DNA of 64,000 nt from Paramecium tetraurelia (Eukaryota > Ciliophora > Oligohymenophorea > Peniculida > Parameciidae): positions 1 through 64,000 of the forward strand of contig NW_001799032.1 of NCBI RefSeq assembly GCF_000165425.1. Reading direction: 5' to 3'. Positions 37,416 to 50,627 of the stretch are shown in pieces. The position numbers and the translations under genes were made by a program. The notes below the pieces were generated by a model. That model worked only from the letters and a program-made list of their open reading frames with translations, was not told the origin of the DNA and searched no databases. Within the stretch, counting starts at the first letter, position 1. Each line of letters begins with the position of its first letter.

Positions 37416-38303
37416 ATGAGATCTTAAAGAGTTGTAGTTTTACTTGAGAGATTGTATAGGTTGGATGAAAAGTTGGGAGGCAATGAAAGAAAGAAGAATG
37501 TGAGGAATCCTCAGAAAGAATTTGATTAGATGATTGAAGATTTAAAGGAGGAGGTCGAAATGATTTCTGCAAAATAGAAGGACAGAGATCAGCGAAATTA
37601 AAAGTATGGAAATGATGAGGATGCAATTCGTTTTGGTGTAGAAATTAGAGAGTCTATTTTAAAATGCGAATCGCAATATAAATCTTTAGAGAAAACTCTT
37701 TTGCGATAATTAAAGAAGCCTAAAGTAATCATGCATTTCCAATATAGAAATATAATCAAAATGATTTGGAGTTAAGAGTTACATCATTTAAATTGTTAAA
37801 GATTGCTTTGAAGGGAACCAAGATGAGGGAATTCGGAGTTGAAGAATAGGAGTTTAAGGGAGTGACACTGAATGAATTAAAGAATCAAGTTTTTGAGGGG
37901 GGCACTCAATTTCAAAAGAATTAATTGGAGTATCAGGAACAACTGAGTTTGGAGGATTAGGAGGCTATTCAAAGATGGAATCTGAATGATGAATATATGG
38001 ATAAATAATTGGATCAAATTATTGCAGGGTTGGATCAAATGCATTACAAGGTTTAAGCAATGAGTTAGGTATTTGATTTGAGTAAACTTTATGTAGAAAA
38101 TCGACGAGACTGGTGGAAGAGTTAAGGAATTAATTTAAGAAGTCGATAAAACTAATTAAAGTTTAACTTCTGCTAATAAAGCGTTGAAAAGATTAACTGA
38201 AGTTTATCGAAGACCCAATAAGTTCGCTCTGGATATTGCATTCATTTTATTGCTTTTGGGCTTGATTGCTACTGTAGTTACCACAGTCACGAAGAAGCGA
38301 TGA
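37416..38303 (+). CDS. Qc-type SNARE (SYP7/syntaxin-like), tail-anchored
   Basis: 278 residues after removing introns 37725-37747 (23 nt) and 38069-38096 (28 nt), leaving exactly 837 nt. A long charged N-terminal region is followed by a SNARE heptad region: 'LNDEYMDKQLDQIIAGLDQM', 'HYKVQAMSQKIDETGGRVKE' and LIQEVDKTNQSLTSANKALK. A single C-terminal membrane anchor follows (FALDIAFILLLLGLIATVVT) with a short basic lumenal end. SNAREs zip into four-helix bundles to drive vesicle fusion. The length and layout fit Qc SNAREs of the SYP7 type. In the usual alignment the zero-layer glutamine falls at the T of IDETGG, so it may be replaced. The second intron splits the SNARE motif. Confidence 0.85.
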
Positions 38304-38375
38304 AATAATTAATTAAGATTTTTTGTAATATCATAATTTAATGTATTAAAATATTTTTTCTTGTATTAATGATAC

Positions 38376-38970
38376 TCAGTTTGAAAGATCATCCGAAGGG
38401 GAACGCGCGGGCTGTTTTTGCTTGTTATACTATTTGTCACGACGGGAAGACTCAGAGCTGGATGAGTGTCTTTTGTGGCCTAATTAGAAGTAAAGTAAGT
38501 GAGTTAGTTAAACTTTTAGGTTTCTTTTTATGTCTGTCGACGCTTCGACTTCGGGATCGCCTCTTATAGTTACTATCTCTCTTCCTGTACTTATCATTGC
38601 CTCCTCTACCTCTCTCTTTATCACGATCATTTGTACTCCTAAATACTAATTAAATTAACTATTACCTCTTCCTTCCACTTGCATACTCAATCTTCATTGC
38701 TTACCCTTTCAACTCACGACCTTGTAAACTAATATATAGAGATTTTTCACTCCTTTACCTATTGTAGGCCTCAATCGCTTTTTCTACCTTTTCGAATTCA
38801 ACAAATGCGTATACGTGAGGACCCTTGTCCAACACTTTAATCTCGGTGATTTAACCATACTGTTTAAACAGCTCCTCTAAATCATCCTTTTAAACCTACA
38901 CAATTCTAAATAATCATGTTACTTTGTAAGCAAGATTGCCAATCCATAACTTCTTCTTGGGCTCCGACAT
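38376..38970 (-). CDS. SR-like RNA-binding protein (single RRM)
   Basis: 168 residues with three introns (38896-38922, 38639-38665, 38480-38513), leaving exactly 507 nt. One RRM is visible: RNP2 as LWIGNLAYKV (residues ~8-17), RNP1-like HVYAFVEFEK (about 46-55), then 'AIEAYNRQRS' and 'LKGQAMKIEYASGRKR'. The C-terminus is an RS/KR tail (YKRRSRSRSVDRHKKKPK, HKRHSSSSESSRR). SR proteins act in splice-site choice and mRNA export in the nucleus. The third intron is 34 nt, the longest inferred in the window; reading through it would destroy the RS tail. It is convergent with the SNARE gene, 72 bp away. Confidence 0.86.
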
Positions 38971-40029
38971 CAAGAAAATGTAATTTATATTAATTTTTAA
39001 TATTCTTCATTCAAAAAAATGGCTTTAATACCTCAAGATTTTAATGACCCTCCTTTATTTTATAAATAAAATATAAAAATATTTGAAATTATTTAAAATA
39101 ATTATCTTTGTTTTCTTTAGCCACTCAAATCCTTCAAACCCGCCCTCTACTCCAATTCTTATTCCTGACCTCCATGTCTGCTGTATCCATAGTCTCATAA
39201 TATAAAAGAAATTCAAGATAAATTAAAATGTAAATAATATAAAGATCCATCAGAATTTATAAACAATATAATTATGTATGAATATTTATTACCATAAATC
39301 TGTGGTGGAATTTTATTTTCCAATGACAACAATTCACATTTCTCAATGTAATTCATTAGTATTTATTTAAATTATGTTTATCCGCAAATTTGTTCATTAT
39401 TTTTTAATCATATTCATGCCATCCATTTTAAATTCCTCATCACATTCAATTCACAAAGTTTGGCTGTTCCTTTACCATCCAAATAATGCTAGAGCAAAGA
39501 TTACATAATTTAATAAAATTTATGAGATAGCTATTTATATTTAAAGCTAGCAAAACTATATAATATTTCCCTATTATTTTTTAATAAATAAATGTACTTC
39601 AATTAAATTAACAAACTTGTCAATAGTCATTGAGTAGAAGGAATATTTGAGATCCAAAGCTATTTGGAATGTAAGATTATGTTTAGAATTCTTTTCTTAA
39701 TTATTATTTATTTTAGGTAAAATAATATTCCTGTATTCTTATTGATATATTTATAAAAGAGAGAGTAAAATTGAGAGATTACTTTTTGATGAGAATAAGT
39801 TTTAGCTATTGATGAAATTAATATAATAATGATAAGATAAAACAGAATTCAAATACACTACTAACCTTTGAATCCTTAAAGTATTGGTTAATCTATATTA
39901 TAAAATTATGGAAAATTATCACTTTTTACTAATAATAACAAGTCATACAAAAGTTTTAGGATAGAAAGAATTAGTTTTGCTCTTCATTTTTTACCATCAT
40001 CATTCCAAAGATTTAGAAATAAAAAATCA
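38971..40029. other. gene-poor region with a bromodomain-like relic
   Basis: A plus-strand ATG at 39019 opens 49 codons ending FLQPLKSFKPALYSNSYS before TGA. Just downstream the same frame resumes as 'HNIKEIQDKLKCKQYKDPSE' plus FINNI, which resembles the BC-loop/helix-B region of bromodomains ('..TI..KL....Y....EF..D'). The TGA between them and the loss of the following asparagine-containing segment suggest a decayed gene. The rest of the region, to 40029, is AT-rich without clear coding. Confidence 0.35.
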
Positions 40030-41128
40030 TGAATATAAAAAATGAATTAAAAGGGGATAATAAAAGGAAGAGTCATTATAGAATTGAAGCAGTATAGATT
40101 TTACATAAATTAAAGAAGAAAAGGAAGTAAATAAATGAATTTGATATTTCTTCAAAATTTGGAAGATCATGTAATACCAGGAATCTACTTTAAATCATTC
40201 AGAATTGTTCATAATTGATAAGAACATCTTGTTCATTCAAAGGCATTGAACTAAGTTTGACCTTAAATTATAGACTCTGCTAAATTTAGAATTAAGGATG
40301 CATTTTTTAATGAATGAAAACTAGAAAGAAGTGTTATCAATTTCTAATTTAATTGACAAAGGAGAAAATACAGTAAAAATAAGAAAAACGAGCAAATAAT
40401 AATAATTATTAGTAATCTACTTATTCAAGTGACGAAGAATAATAAAACTAAAAGGTTTAAGTATTAGAGAGAAGGATGAGTTATTCAAATTAAGAGGAAT
40501 ATTTTAGAATTAATGAAATTAATTAATATTAGACATTTAGAGGAGATCTAGAGAATTGAAAGAATTAAAAACTTCTAATTTCTAGGGAGATTACTATTCA
40601 TATCAACAGTTTTATCCATGGTTGAACTAGATCGATGTTGAAATTGTTATTAACTTGCTGAGAGAGTGTTGAATCTACGAATGCGAAGGGGGGGGAGACG
40701 TTAAGAGTGAAATAGAGAAGTGGGGGCTGATTTTGATATTTATTTATATAAAATTAAGTGTTTATGTTGAGATTGGCCACTTAGGCAATAAGAAGCATGG
40801 TGCAAATTATGCCAGTTATTCGGCCTATTCAACTTTGTTAGAAGCCTGTGCAATTTTTTGGATTGGCGAGGTTATTTAAATAAACTCGTATCAGTGGGCA
40901 GGCTAGATCTAAGACGAAGTCGTCGGGATCGAGTTGGAAGAAGAGGATTAGGAGTCAGAACAGATTATATAAGATTGGGAATCACAAGGGGTTGATGAAG
41001 AGGGTGAAGATTGTGGGTCCGAGGAGGGCGAGAAGACTGAAGTTCAAGTCTCCAGGGTCTAGGCATTTGAATCGAAATTGTTCGAAGGCGAATTTGAGGA
41101 GGAAAAGGCGAACTCGATACATAAGTGA
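40030..41128 (+). CDS. unresolved multi-exon gene with acidic C-terminal part
   Basis: Several plus-strand open blocks read as protein, but I could not join them with confident introns. The first, from ATG 40030, is MNIKNELKGDNKRKSHYRIE with a basic helix. Middle blocks include 'STYSSDEEQQNQKVQVLERR' and 'GDYYSYQQFYPWLNQIDVEI'. The last, about 40700-41128, runs 'NYASYSAYSTLLEACAIFWI' into a strongly acidic stretch (IELEEEDQESEQ, VDEEGEDCGSEEGEK) and stops at TGA after NSIHK. GC content is locally higher than in neighbours. No family was recognised, and it may be more than one gene. Confidence 0.4.
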
Positions 41129-41257
41129 TGTTGATATGCCGAGGATGAGGAAGTTGTTGCCGTTGATGAAGAGGCAGAAATGCAAAAGGGGATCTTGAGT
41201 ATATAAAAAGAAGGGAGAAGCAATAATATTTTATTTCAAATATATTATTTAAATAAT

Positions 41258-41735
41258 ATGATCAGAGGATTACGATTGTTGTAGATGAGGCCAATCTTTT
41301 GCTTTGCTGCAGACAAGACTCCTGCGACCACATAGGGCAAACAATAATAGGCAAAGCCAATTCAAGTCTATAAAGACGGATAATTGATAACAAAGAATTA
41401 TCTCTAATTGAAGAAGTCCTAGGATATCGAAGGGTATGTGCTCACTTTGGTGAAGAATTATTACAGAACAACAAACAAAGTAAGAAATGATAATAATGTT
41501 CAGTCGGCTTTAACTCTGGATTCTGAATTGGAATAGCATGGATTGGACAGTTTGGATTCGATTGAGTTGTCGATGCAAGTAAGGACATATTGAGTAAATT
41601 TAGATTGAGGAGGATTTGGGATATGTGATTTCAGCTGAAACTCTGCCCGTTTTGAATAAGCTTAGACACTACGTTAATTACATCAAATAAGTAGAGCAAT
41701 ATAAGGTGGAGAACAATGCTTCCCCATTGGCATGA
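41258..41735 (+). CDS. acyl carrier protein, mitochondrial
   Basis: 150 residues after removing a 25-nt intron (41579-41603), leaving exactly 453 nt. The start at 41258 gives an arginine-containing amphipathic presequence (MIRGLRLLQMRPIFCF) typical of mitochondrial import. The carrier domain contains the phosphopantetheine attachment site GLDSLDSIEL, with Ser98 the predicted modified residue, then 'IEEDLGYVISAETLPVLNKL'. Mitochondrial ACP carries acyl chains for type II fatty acid and lipoate synthesis and is also a structural subunit of respiratory complex I and of LYR-protein complexes. The C-terminus is longer than usual by about 15 residues. The intron lies inside helix II. Confidence 0.92.
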
Positions 41736-41946
41736 TTAATATCATAATGCATATTCAGTATTAATAACAAAATATTAATTTTCGTTTGTTAATTTGCGTG
41801 TGTTTAGGGATGAAACAAATGATAGACTAAAAGTTCTGGTTTAAGAGACGCAATCGAAATTCTAGAAAATTAGTAATGGGTATGAGATTCATTTGCACGA
41901 ACATCAAAGATTTAAATTAATATTTATATTAAAAATAAAATCTTCC
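41736..41946. other. intergenic spacer
   Basis: About 210 bp between the acyl carrier gene and the first giant gene. It contains only AT-rich sequence and a short open lead-in in the giant gene's frame without an ATG. It should hold the giant gene's promoter. Confidence 0.5.
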
Positions 41947-44900
41947 ATGCTCCTTATTATTTTGAGCTTATGGACAGCTATTGCAAACGTGGCCAAGAAT
42001 GGCTGCAGTAATCATCACTTATATGCTAGCATCAAAACTGGACAAAATATCAATATTTCCGACAACGAACGAGATTTTAACCTGGCAAATCAAATCTGAA
42101 TTTTTTGATGGAGCTGATTTGACCTACACTTTAAGTGACTCTCAATAGAAAGAATTTCAGATCATACATCCCTTCGAACAAACTGGAAGAGATTCCTCAC
42201 ATAAGAATGGTAATGAAATAATATTCCATATTAAAAGTTGCCTCAAATATTGTTGCAGCCAAAGCAGCTAGAATATCCTCAAGTGGATTTTGGCTCAATA
42301 TGTTCGCGTTCCTAGATTAATCTGAAGATGAAGTTTATTTAAATATTGCCGAAGGGTACAATAACAGTTCTATATACAATAGTTCAGATGTAAGGGCATC
42401 TCCTTATTTCAATTAACGCTATTTAGTTACCAAAAGAAACAACTCAGAAATAACCTGCTTCGATGTTGATTTTACAAACACCCAGCAATACATTGTGGAT
42501 TGCCAAAAGTAAGTAGTCCAAGACGATAAAATCATATTACAAAATATATTTTTTGTACTCTCCAAGGATGGAACCAAAAATCAAGTGTTCACTGAAAAAG
42601 CCATCTTTTAAACCTATAAATAGAGGTTCCTTGGACAGTACACTGTAACCAATGCTCTCGGAATCACACATCAATACCTCTTCAGAGTGACACCAGCCTA
42701 CGCTGTTAGTTTAGATTCCGAATTGGCCTCAGACTCTTTGGTTGAAGTCTACTTAATATCTGCTTCTGGTGAACCTCAGAACACCAACTTTGTATTAGAC
42801 AAGGCTGTCTTGGCAGATACTTTGGGAGTTCCCAAAATCGACTTTTCTTTGGTTGATTTCTCTGTCCAACCAAATGGAGATATCTATTTGTTAGATGCCT
42901 TCAACGGTCTGTACATAGTCAAATATTTGCCAAATGGAGAATGGGAAGTGCAGAACATTGTCTATCCAAGAACAGGACAGGCCTTCGCATTTAGTGTGAA
43001 CTCATTCATCAAGGAAGATGAGTCATTGGCCCATGTGATTGTAGTGCAGGGATATAATTATTTCATTCAAATTGAGAATATGGAATTCAAATACATTTAT
43101 GATTTGCCATTCATTCAATTGGAGTATCCTGCCTACATTAAACTCTCTTAGGAGAATGTCATCATTAGAAATGAACACACCCTCTACTTATACAACATAG
43201 ACACTGAGAATGTCCAATTAAACTCCAGGTACACTCTCAGTTAAAAGGACATCATCTTGTTGAATCCTTACTTACCTGATTTGGTGGTCATATCAAATTT
43301 ATTATCCAAAAGATACACCTTATCCATGGGCCATTTGAAATACATGGGCAGTACAGGGGCTAAAGCAGTGAAGGACATTATCTTAACAGCCTACGCTCCC
43401 AACGAGTAAAAATGCTCAATCACCATCTCCTATCAAATATTGAATGACAGAGACCCTCAGATCTATAAGTTGGCCAATAGTGCCCATCCATTCCCTAAGA
43501 CTCTGGTTGAAGGAGACACGCATCAATAATTGCAATCTCAAGCATCTGGACCAAATATATAATACAAATTAGGCAATAAAGAATTGGAAGACACTCAAAT
43601 TTAGGGAGTCATCAATAAGAGATGGGTATTGAAAAAGGATTCCATTGTTTGGCCTACCAATGTTGTCTATGCTGATGTGTTGGTGTTAGAAAAGTAGACC
43701 TAATTTTATTAGATCATCCAAACTGATGACTTGAAATTGCAAATATGGCTTTGTGATCACCCCTCAATATTTGAATAAGAATTCAATTGCTAAAAAATAG
43801 TATCTGGTATTGACTTGAAGGTTACTGTTAACAAATAAACTTTCACTTTATGGAGACACGATTTAAACAACATATACTTTATGTACAAAGACACTGACTT
43901 TAGTGTGATAATCAAATATTATTATGCAGGAGAATTGAAAGTCTTCAAGCAATTGACTTATGATAAAACAGACCCTATGAACAAAATCAAATCACTATTC
44001 TTCGCTGATAACTATTTCTTTATTATCAAAGCAGACGATACCATCTTAGCATACTCCACCTATGATCATGAAAATCATGTCTTGGCCATAGCTGATGCCA
44101 ATACTTTCAAGCCTTATGGCTACTCCTTAAATTGGAAACCCTAGAGATTATTTGGAAATAGAAAGCTTCATCCCAATCTCATTTTTGTTGTTAACCAAGA
44201 CAATATTGTTCTTGTCGATTTCCACTATAAATTCACTTTTCTCCAAGAATTCGCATTCAAGGCTGGCCTCGAAGCAGAATTGGCCATTGCTGAAGACACC
44301 TTCTTCATTGTCTATGGATAATCAACTCAAGGAGCTAGAGATGGCTTCATTGAGGAATATGATTTCTCAAGATTAAACAATATCTTCAAGATCAAGACCC
44401 TCCAATTGTATTGGTATTAAATCACCTCGCCTTTGACTGTCGACTAGAGTGAAGAGAATGGAAGACTATTCGTAAGAGCCTATTGTAAATACTCAAAAAA
44501 AGCACATATCTTGGTGTTCACTCCTGATACTCTGTAACATGACACTCTTTTTGACGCTTGGAGTATCTCAAATGAAAACATTCCAGATGACGATAAGATT
44601 GTGATGGCTGTCGATGGAGACTAATAGATGTTCTTGTACACCTATGTAGATGGGTAGACCACCTTAGTTTCAGAGATGAAGAATTCCGTCATGACTCTTA
44701 AGGTTAATTTGGATAATGCCATGTATAATTCAAATATGAATTTGAATCTGATCGTGTCTAATTATGATTATCCAGATGAACCCTTCAACACAGTCAAAAT
44801 ATAGGATTAAGTGCAACTCATCAACACTTAATCAATAATAGAAATAGATAATACTAAATTCGATCTCTTCAAATCTGGAGTGATATTAAATTCTAATAGT

Positions 44901-47900
44901 TAATAAAAGAATGTTGAATTGGGCACCCAATGGTTCTCTGGTCAATTGGTTGGCATTGATTTGGAATGCGAACAATGTGAAAACCACATTATTGTTCAAA
45001 ACATTTTGGAAACCAATAATCCAAAATTCTTCAATGGATTTGAAATCAGAGAAGTGATTAAATATAATGATGATGCTAATATCTTTGTAGCCACGAAAGG
45101 ATTGATATTTACACATCCCGATAACACCTTGATGGCCACTTATCATTTCGATTTACCATCTCCAACTTATCGATGTTATCAAGCTTAAGTATCATCAGAT
45201 AAACTCCTCATTTACACTCTTTGCGAAGATAAAGGATAGTATTCCATTTATGTCACCGGATGTCTTTCTGTCACTGGATGTTCTCCATTAGGCGAGAAGT
45301 TTAAGATTGAACAGGCTTCAAAAATACAATTAATAGACAATGACATAATGGTTGTTTTACACACTGATAATTTCTAATACAGTGACGTTGATGGTCGTAT
45401 TGTTATCTATTAATTGAAGAAGGGATTAAAAACTTGGAATTTGGAAGTCTTGGATGTGATTGCAACTTAAACTTTGAATTCATAATTGGAATCACCCTTA
45501 GAATACTTTAGACCAAGTGATTTCACAGTCATTAAATAATACTAAAATTAAGATCAAACACTATATAAGATTATCATCAGCAATTCAAAGAATGGACTTG
45601 TATTCTATGATTTTACATTGACTAATATGAGATATCAATTCTAGTCAGTTGAATCAGTAGATTTATATAACTATTTAAATTATGAAGTCAATTAATATGC
45701 ATTTTCAAACACTCACTTCTTACAAGTTAGATTAACCGAACATCCAACATATGATAAAGATCAATAATAAATTCAACTTTAATTGTTGATCTAAACAAGC
45801 AATGCTGCTCATTATGGAATTTCCTTTACCTTCAAAAAGTAAGATAAGTCAGCATCCACCAAAATCAATTCAAAACAATTAGATTTTGTATTGAACAGAT
45901 ACTCCAATTGGCCTTCAATTAATAAAATTGCTACAAATGGTAACTACATTGCTATCCCCTATTTCAATGATAATGCACTACTTGTAGGACTATATAAAAA
46001 GTCTGCTTCCATTCCCACAACAATTATTAGTGGAACATACTTGTAATATATATAGGGATAACACATATCACCCTTGAATATGGCATTGTTCTTCGATCTC
46101 TCAAACGAGAAGTCACTGTATGCAAGTGAATTATCAGGCCCACTGAAAAGTTATGCATTATTAGATTCTCCAATCATTACTTTCAATAATCAAAATGGAG
46201 ATTTGAAAAATTAAACAGTTACAGTCTTCTTGCAAAATGATTTCAATATAGAAAAGACATAATTCAAATTAGAAGTCCGACCAATAGATTTAAATGAATG
46301 CAGAACCAAAATAACCAACATTTAGATTTACCCTTCCACTACCGAAGTCATGTCATGGCAATTATCAAATGGAATATTTGAGGGAGTTGGTTTGAAATAT
46401 ACCATCGAAGATAATTAAGACTTCACAATCATCCAGCCCATTACATAAATTAGTTCATCATAACACTGTACACAAGGTAAATCTTATAGTCTATATATAA
46501 TTAGTAATTGGATAGGTATCATCAATCAAGGCCTAATGGTTGCTGAGAGAATGGAATGGCCACTTTGCATTCTTGGACTACAGTACTGCTACAAATGGTT
46601 TGTATTACACCAAAGTTGCCGCTATGTAGAATCAAGCTCCTAGTTTCTCTGAAATAGTTTATGTAGATCCTGAAGCACCTACAATAAAATGTTTTGATTT
46701 CGACTATCTCAATTCTGAATCAGCAGATAATTTTATCATCGATTGTCAACTTGATCAACAACAAATCATCTACATAATCAAGGGGAAGACAATAAATTCT
46801 ATTTCCAAAATCAAATCATAATTCACAACTAATAAATTGAGATGGTTCAACAGATTGCCTTATGATGATGCCTCCTATTATTTGAGAGTGACTCCAGCCT
46901 TTTCGATTACAGAAGACGGCTCTGTTGGCAAAGTTTCATAAGTTGAACTCTTCCATTATGATGGCCAAGAAATAACCTTACATTCTACAATCGATAATGC
47001 TAAGTTCGCTCAATTGCTCAAAAAAGACAAGATAGATTTCATGTTGGTAGACTACAAGGTGTATAATGATGGCACTCTCTATCTTTTAGACCAGAAACTA
47101 GGAATTATCAAATTGTAATACAATCACAAAGATAAAGATTGGAAGCTTTTGGATCAAATTAATTTCACCTTATAACAATATGTAGCCTTTGACATAGATG
47201 ATTATGTGAATGAGAAAGGATAGTCTGTCTAGCATATCGTAGTATTGAGTTACAACTACTTTTTCGTTTTGGAAAACAAAGTCATAGTTAAAGTCATAGA
47301 TTTAGGTTATTTTGCTACAACCTATCCATAATAGATACAAATAAGTTAAAGAAACATCTTTATTCAACATGATAATGCTGTCTTTGTTTATGGATTCAAT
47401 GATGAATCAATTACCTTGTTAGATAAACAAGCAATCGTAGGAGGATACTCTGTTGATAAGATCAAAGATGAGTTTATAGCTATAGGTTAGAAGGAATCCA
47501 ACTTATACTTCTTCAGTTAAGGTGCTTTGAAGTATGAATTCAAATCCGGACAGATCAAGGATGGAGAAGTCAAAATAGTTGCTAAATCATTAAATAACTA
47601 GCAATGCCAATCAAATATCAAATACTCGATCATCAAGAGTGACGATTCCAAGATCTACAAGATAACTGAATCTGATGCACCCTTCCCACCTGCTGCAGAT
47701 GAAAACACAGTTATCGATCTCGGAGAGTTAACTTCAGGACCAAATTAAAAATATGAGGCTGTATACGAAACGACCGAAAATAATTGTTTTATGACAGAAT
47801 TAGAAGCATAAGAACAAATTCGAATTGTACAAAATACAAAATTTGAAGCTTAAGGCCAACCCTCAAATATATTATTCTAAACCTCCATTTTCCAACCTAA

Positions 47901-50551
47901 ATAATCAACTATCTTCAAAATATTCTAATTGAAAGATAAGAGTTTAGCTCTGTATTAGTCCGACCCCAAACTTGAAAATAATATTTACAAATTCACCTAA
48001 GTTGGAACTATAAAAGATATTACAGTTGAACTGAATGATTAGACTTTCTCTATTTGGTAGGTTGGAGATGTAATTGTAAGATTTGCGACTGCTATCAATG
48101 AATATAAAATCAATCTATATAGTTTTAACTTTTTTATGATAGAATTACTTAAAACAATATCATTCGAAGAAAAGGAGGGTTAATAAATAGTAAGTATCTT
48201 AAATTAAGGAGAATACTTATTTATTTTATAAAAGAACGGAGTGCTACATAGTTATTAAATATCAAAATTCAGCTTTGTTAATAAGGTAACTGGAAATGAT
48301 TTGATTGGATATGGTGGATAATGGATGCCAATTAAATTGTATGGTAATAGAGTGTTAAAATCAAATATTGTATTTGTTTAAAATGAAAACAATATTGTAC
48401 TAATTAATTACTTTAATACAGAATTCATTTTCGTTAAACAAATGGATTATACTAAGGGTGATGAGATATATATTTCATCTGCTAAGGATTCATTCTTTTT
48501 AGTTAAAAATAAGGAAATAATAGAATATAACTATTAAAATTTATTGAACATTTTCAAATCAAAGACAGTTGAATTATTTGGATACACTATAGTAAATCCA
48601 TTAACTGTTAAATTTTAATTATCAACTGGTAATCTGATCATTAAAACATCTAAAGCATAGGATTTCTATTTAAATATATTTAGACCATCTACTACTTAAC
48701 ATGACACATTCTACTTAGCAATCTCAGTATTAACACTTAAAGATGATCCTCAATTTACCATATCAGTTGCAGAAGATGATGCAATACTGCTTAGTATCAA
48801 TCATTCTCTCCTACAAGCAATTCACAAGATTGAAAAATCTCCTCTCTTAGTTTTTAATCCAAAATTTGATGAGAAAACTTACTTTTATAATGCAAAGGTG
48901 TCTGTAATTGTGAAGAGCCAGGATGACTAGAATAATTAAGTTACATTTAAATAGAATGTAAGACTTGTAAATACATTTTCATCTTTGAGTGTCAAAAATG
49001 CAAATTATACCATTTCGACCAATTCAACCAAATCTGTTGAATTCCCAGTTGAGGCAGTTTATGGACAAAACATTTTAACAACCCTTAAGACCTTCTATGT
49101 GACAGAGGGCAACGTTTACTTGAAGGCTTTGGTCTAATAACTTCCGCGAAAGAAGATCGTTGACTATAAAATAAATTATGGTTATTCCAAGGACAAAGAT
49201 ACTTTCTATTTACAAGCCAAGAATACTTTATTAATTGGTACCAATTTAGGTGAAGATTTCTCCTATAGACCAGCAGAATATACACTATCTGATCAATACA
49301 ATTGCTTTAGAACAGACAATTACAAAGATATGTTTTATTCCATTTGTAATAATGGAGTTGAGAATTAATTGGTGTTGACTAAATGCGTAAACAAGAAATG
49401 TCAGTTGGTTAATTCATACCTTGCAATTCCTAATGGATATTAAGTTATAGCCCCTTATGAGGATTACATTATCGTGTTGTTTTACAACCCCTTAAGTCCG
49501 CAAGATTAGGATGGAGAGTACAAGATGTATAGGATAATTCAGAATGATGCATTCTATGTCTAAAAAGAGGTGATGTCAATGAATTTGGAGTTCATCAAAA
49601 CCAATTTAAATAAGGATGCAGTAACTTTCAGGCCATCTGGTATGACAGGAGTTGGAGTTGAAATAAGTAAAGAAACTTACGTATATTTGTCAATGGTAAC
49701 TGACTGCTTTGATGAATTGAGGTACAATAGTTTCTTGTTCGAAAACAAAGATATTCAGCCTACTAGATTTGGGTCAATTTCACTAAAAAAATTGTTGAGT
49801 AAACAAATCATAGATCAGACTCTCTTCTTATCCACTTAGGTGAAGTCTTCCTTGTTTGAGAAAGATGTGTTAACAGTTGATTTAGTGATTTTGACTTCAG
49901 ATTCTGGAACATTCTGGATTGTGGTGAAATTTAAATACAACAAGGACGAAAAGAGATTTGAACATCAGCAATCAGATATAAAGAGTACATTTGTTAAGTA
50001 CGGGGATTGGAAAGTACTCAATTATTTGGCAGTTGATTCTTCATCAATTGGAGTTGCTTATTATAAAGACAATTAAGTGACTGTGGGCATTTATCAGATC
50101 CTTAAAGAAAGTCCTTACTTTTTGACAACTGGAGGTAATCAATTTGTGGTCACCAATTAACAAGATTTGAGTCCATTAAACTTCTTAATGTTCATATAAG
50201 TATATATTTTATATCTATTTAAAGACAAACTAATTGTACAACAGCAACCCGAATGAAAAAGGATTAACTAAATTCATGTTGAATACAAATAGTTCAATTG
50301 TGATAACTGAGCCTTAAAAAGTGGAAAGTTAAAATTTGACTTTGACCTTCAAGAATGATTTCTCAGAGGCAGTGTAAAAGATTGCTCTATAAATTATACC
50401 AATTGATGATGACGACGACTCTAGCAAAGGACTGGGGGCAGTTTGGATAGTGTTGATTGTGCTTAGTAGTTTGGTCGTTCTGGTTTTAATGGGTTATGGT
50501 TACTATAAGTCATAAGACCCAAATAAAGAGGAGGATGCTCAATTAGTATGA
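41947..50551 (+). CDS. giant type I membrane protein, two tandem ~1,400-residue modules (giant A)
   Basis: About 2,824 residues with five introns (42008-42029, 42210-42237, 42356-42382, 46477-46504, 50200-50224); the exons total exactly 8,475 nt. A signal peptide (MLLIILSLWTAIANVAKNG) opens module 1 (to ~46290); module 2 starts at ECRTKITNIQIYPSTTEV (46293 on). Each module begins 'C-x-x-K...YP/FP...E..W', has a conserved blade-like strand such as GDIYLLDAFNGLYIVKY (module 1) and GTLYLLDQKLGIIKLQY (module 2), and carries further beta-rich repeats; module 1 also has GCLSVTGCSPLGEKF near 45265. The C-terminus is DDDDDSSKG, one helix (AVWIVLIVLSSLVVLVLMGY) and a short acidic tail. I do not recognise the module; a propeller-rich ectodomain is inferred. 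Its paralogue follows 77 bp downstream. Confidence 0.85.
48151..48710 (+). repeat. tract shared with giant B (56837-57396)
   Basis: From AAAACAATATCATTCGAAGA at 48151 for about 560 bp, module 2 of giant A matches giant B at a constant offset of 8,686 bp. By eye the first ~90 bp are almost identical and the remainder is around 90% identical, far above the surrounding similarity. This fits partial gene conversion or a recent shared exchange between the neighbouring paralogues. Confidence 0.7.
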
Positions 50552-50627
50552 AATATTAAAATAAAAACAATAAAATATTGTAATTTAAAATGCCTAATCT
50601 ATATCCATGTAATAAATAATTTAATTA

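Noticed and set aside
40982-41198. Overlapping ORFs on both strands in GC-richer DNA
   Set aside because: Arg-rich and hydrophobic readings are out-of-frame versions of the acidic frame, which is open much longer and resembles the block upstream.
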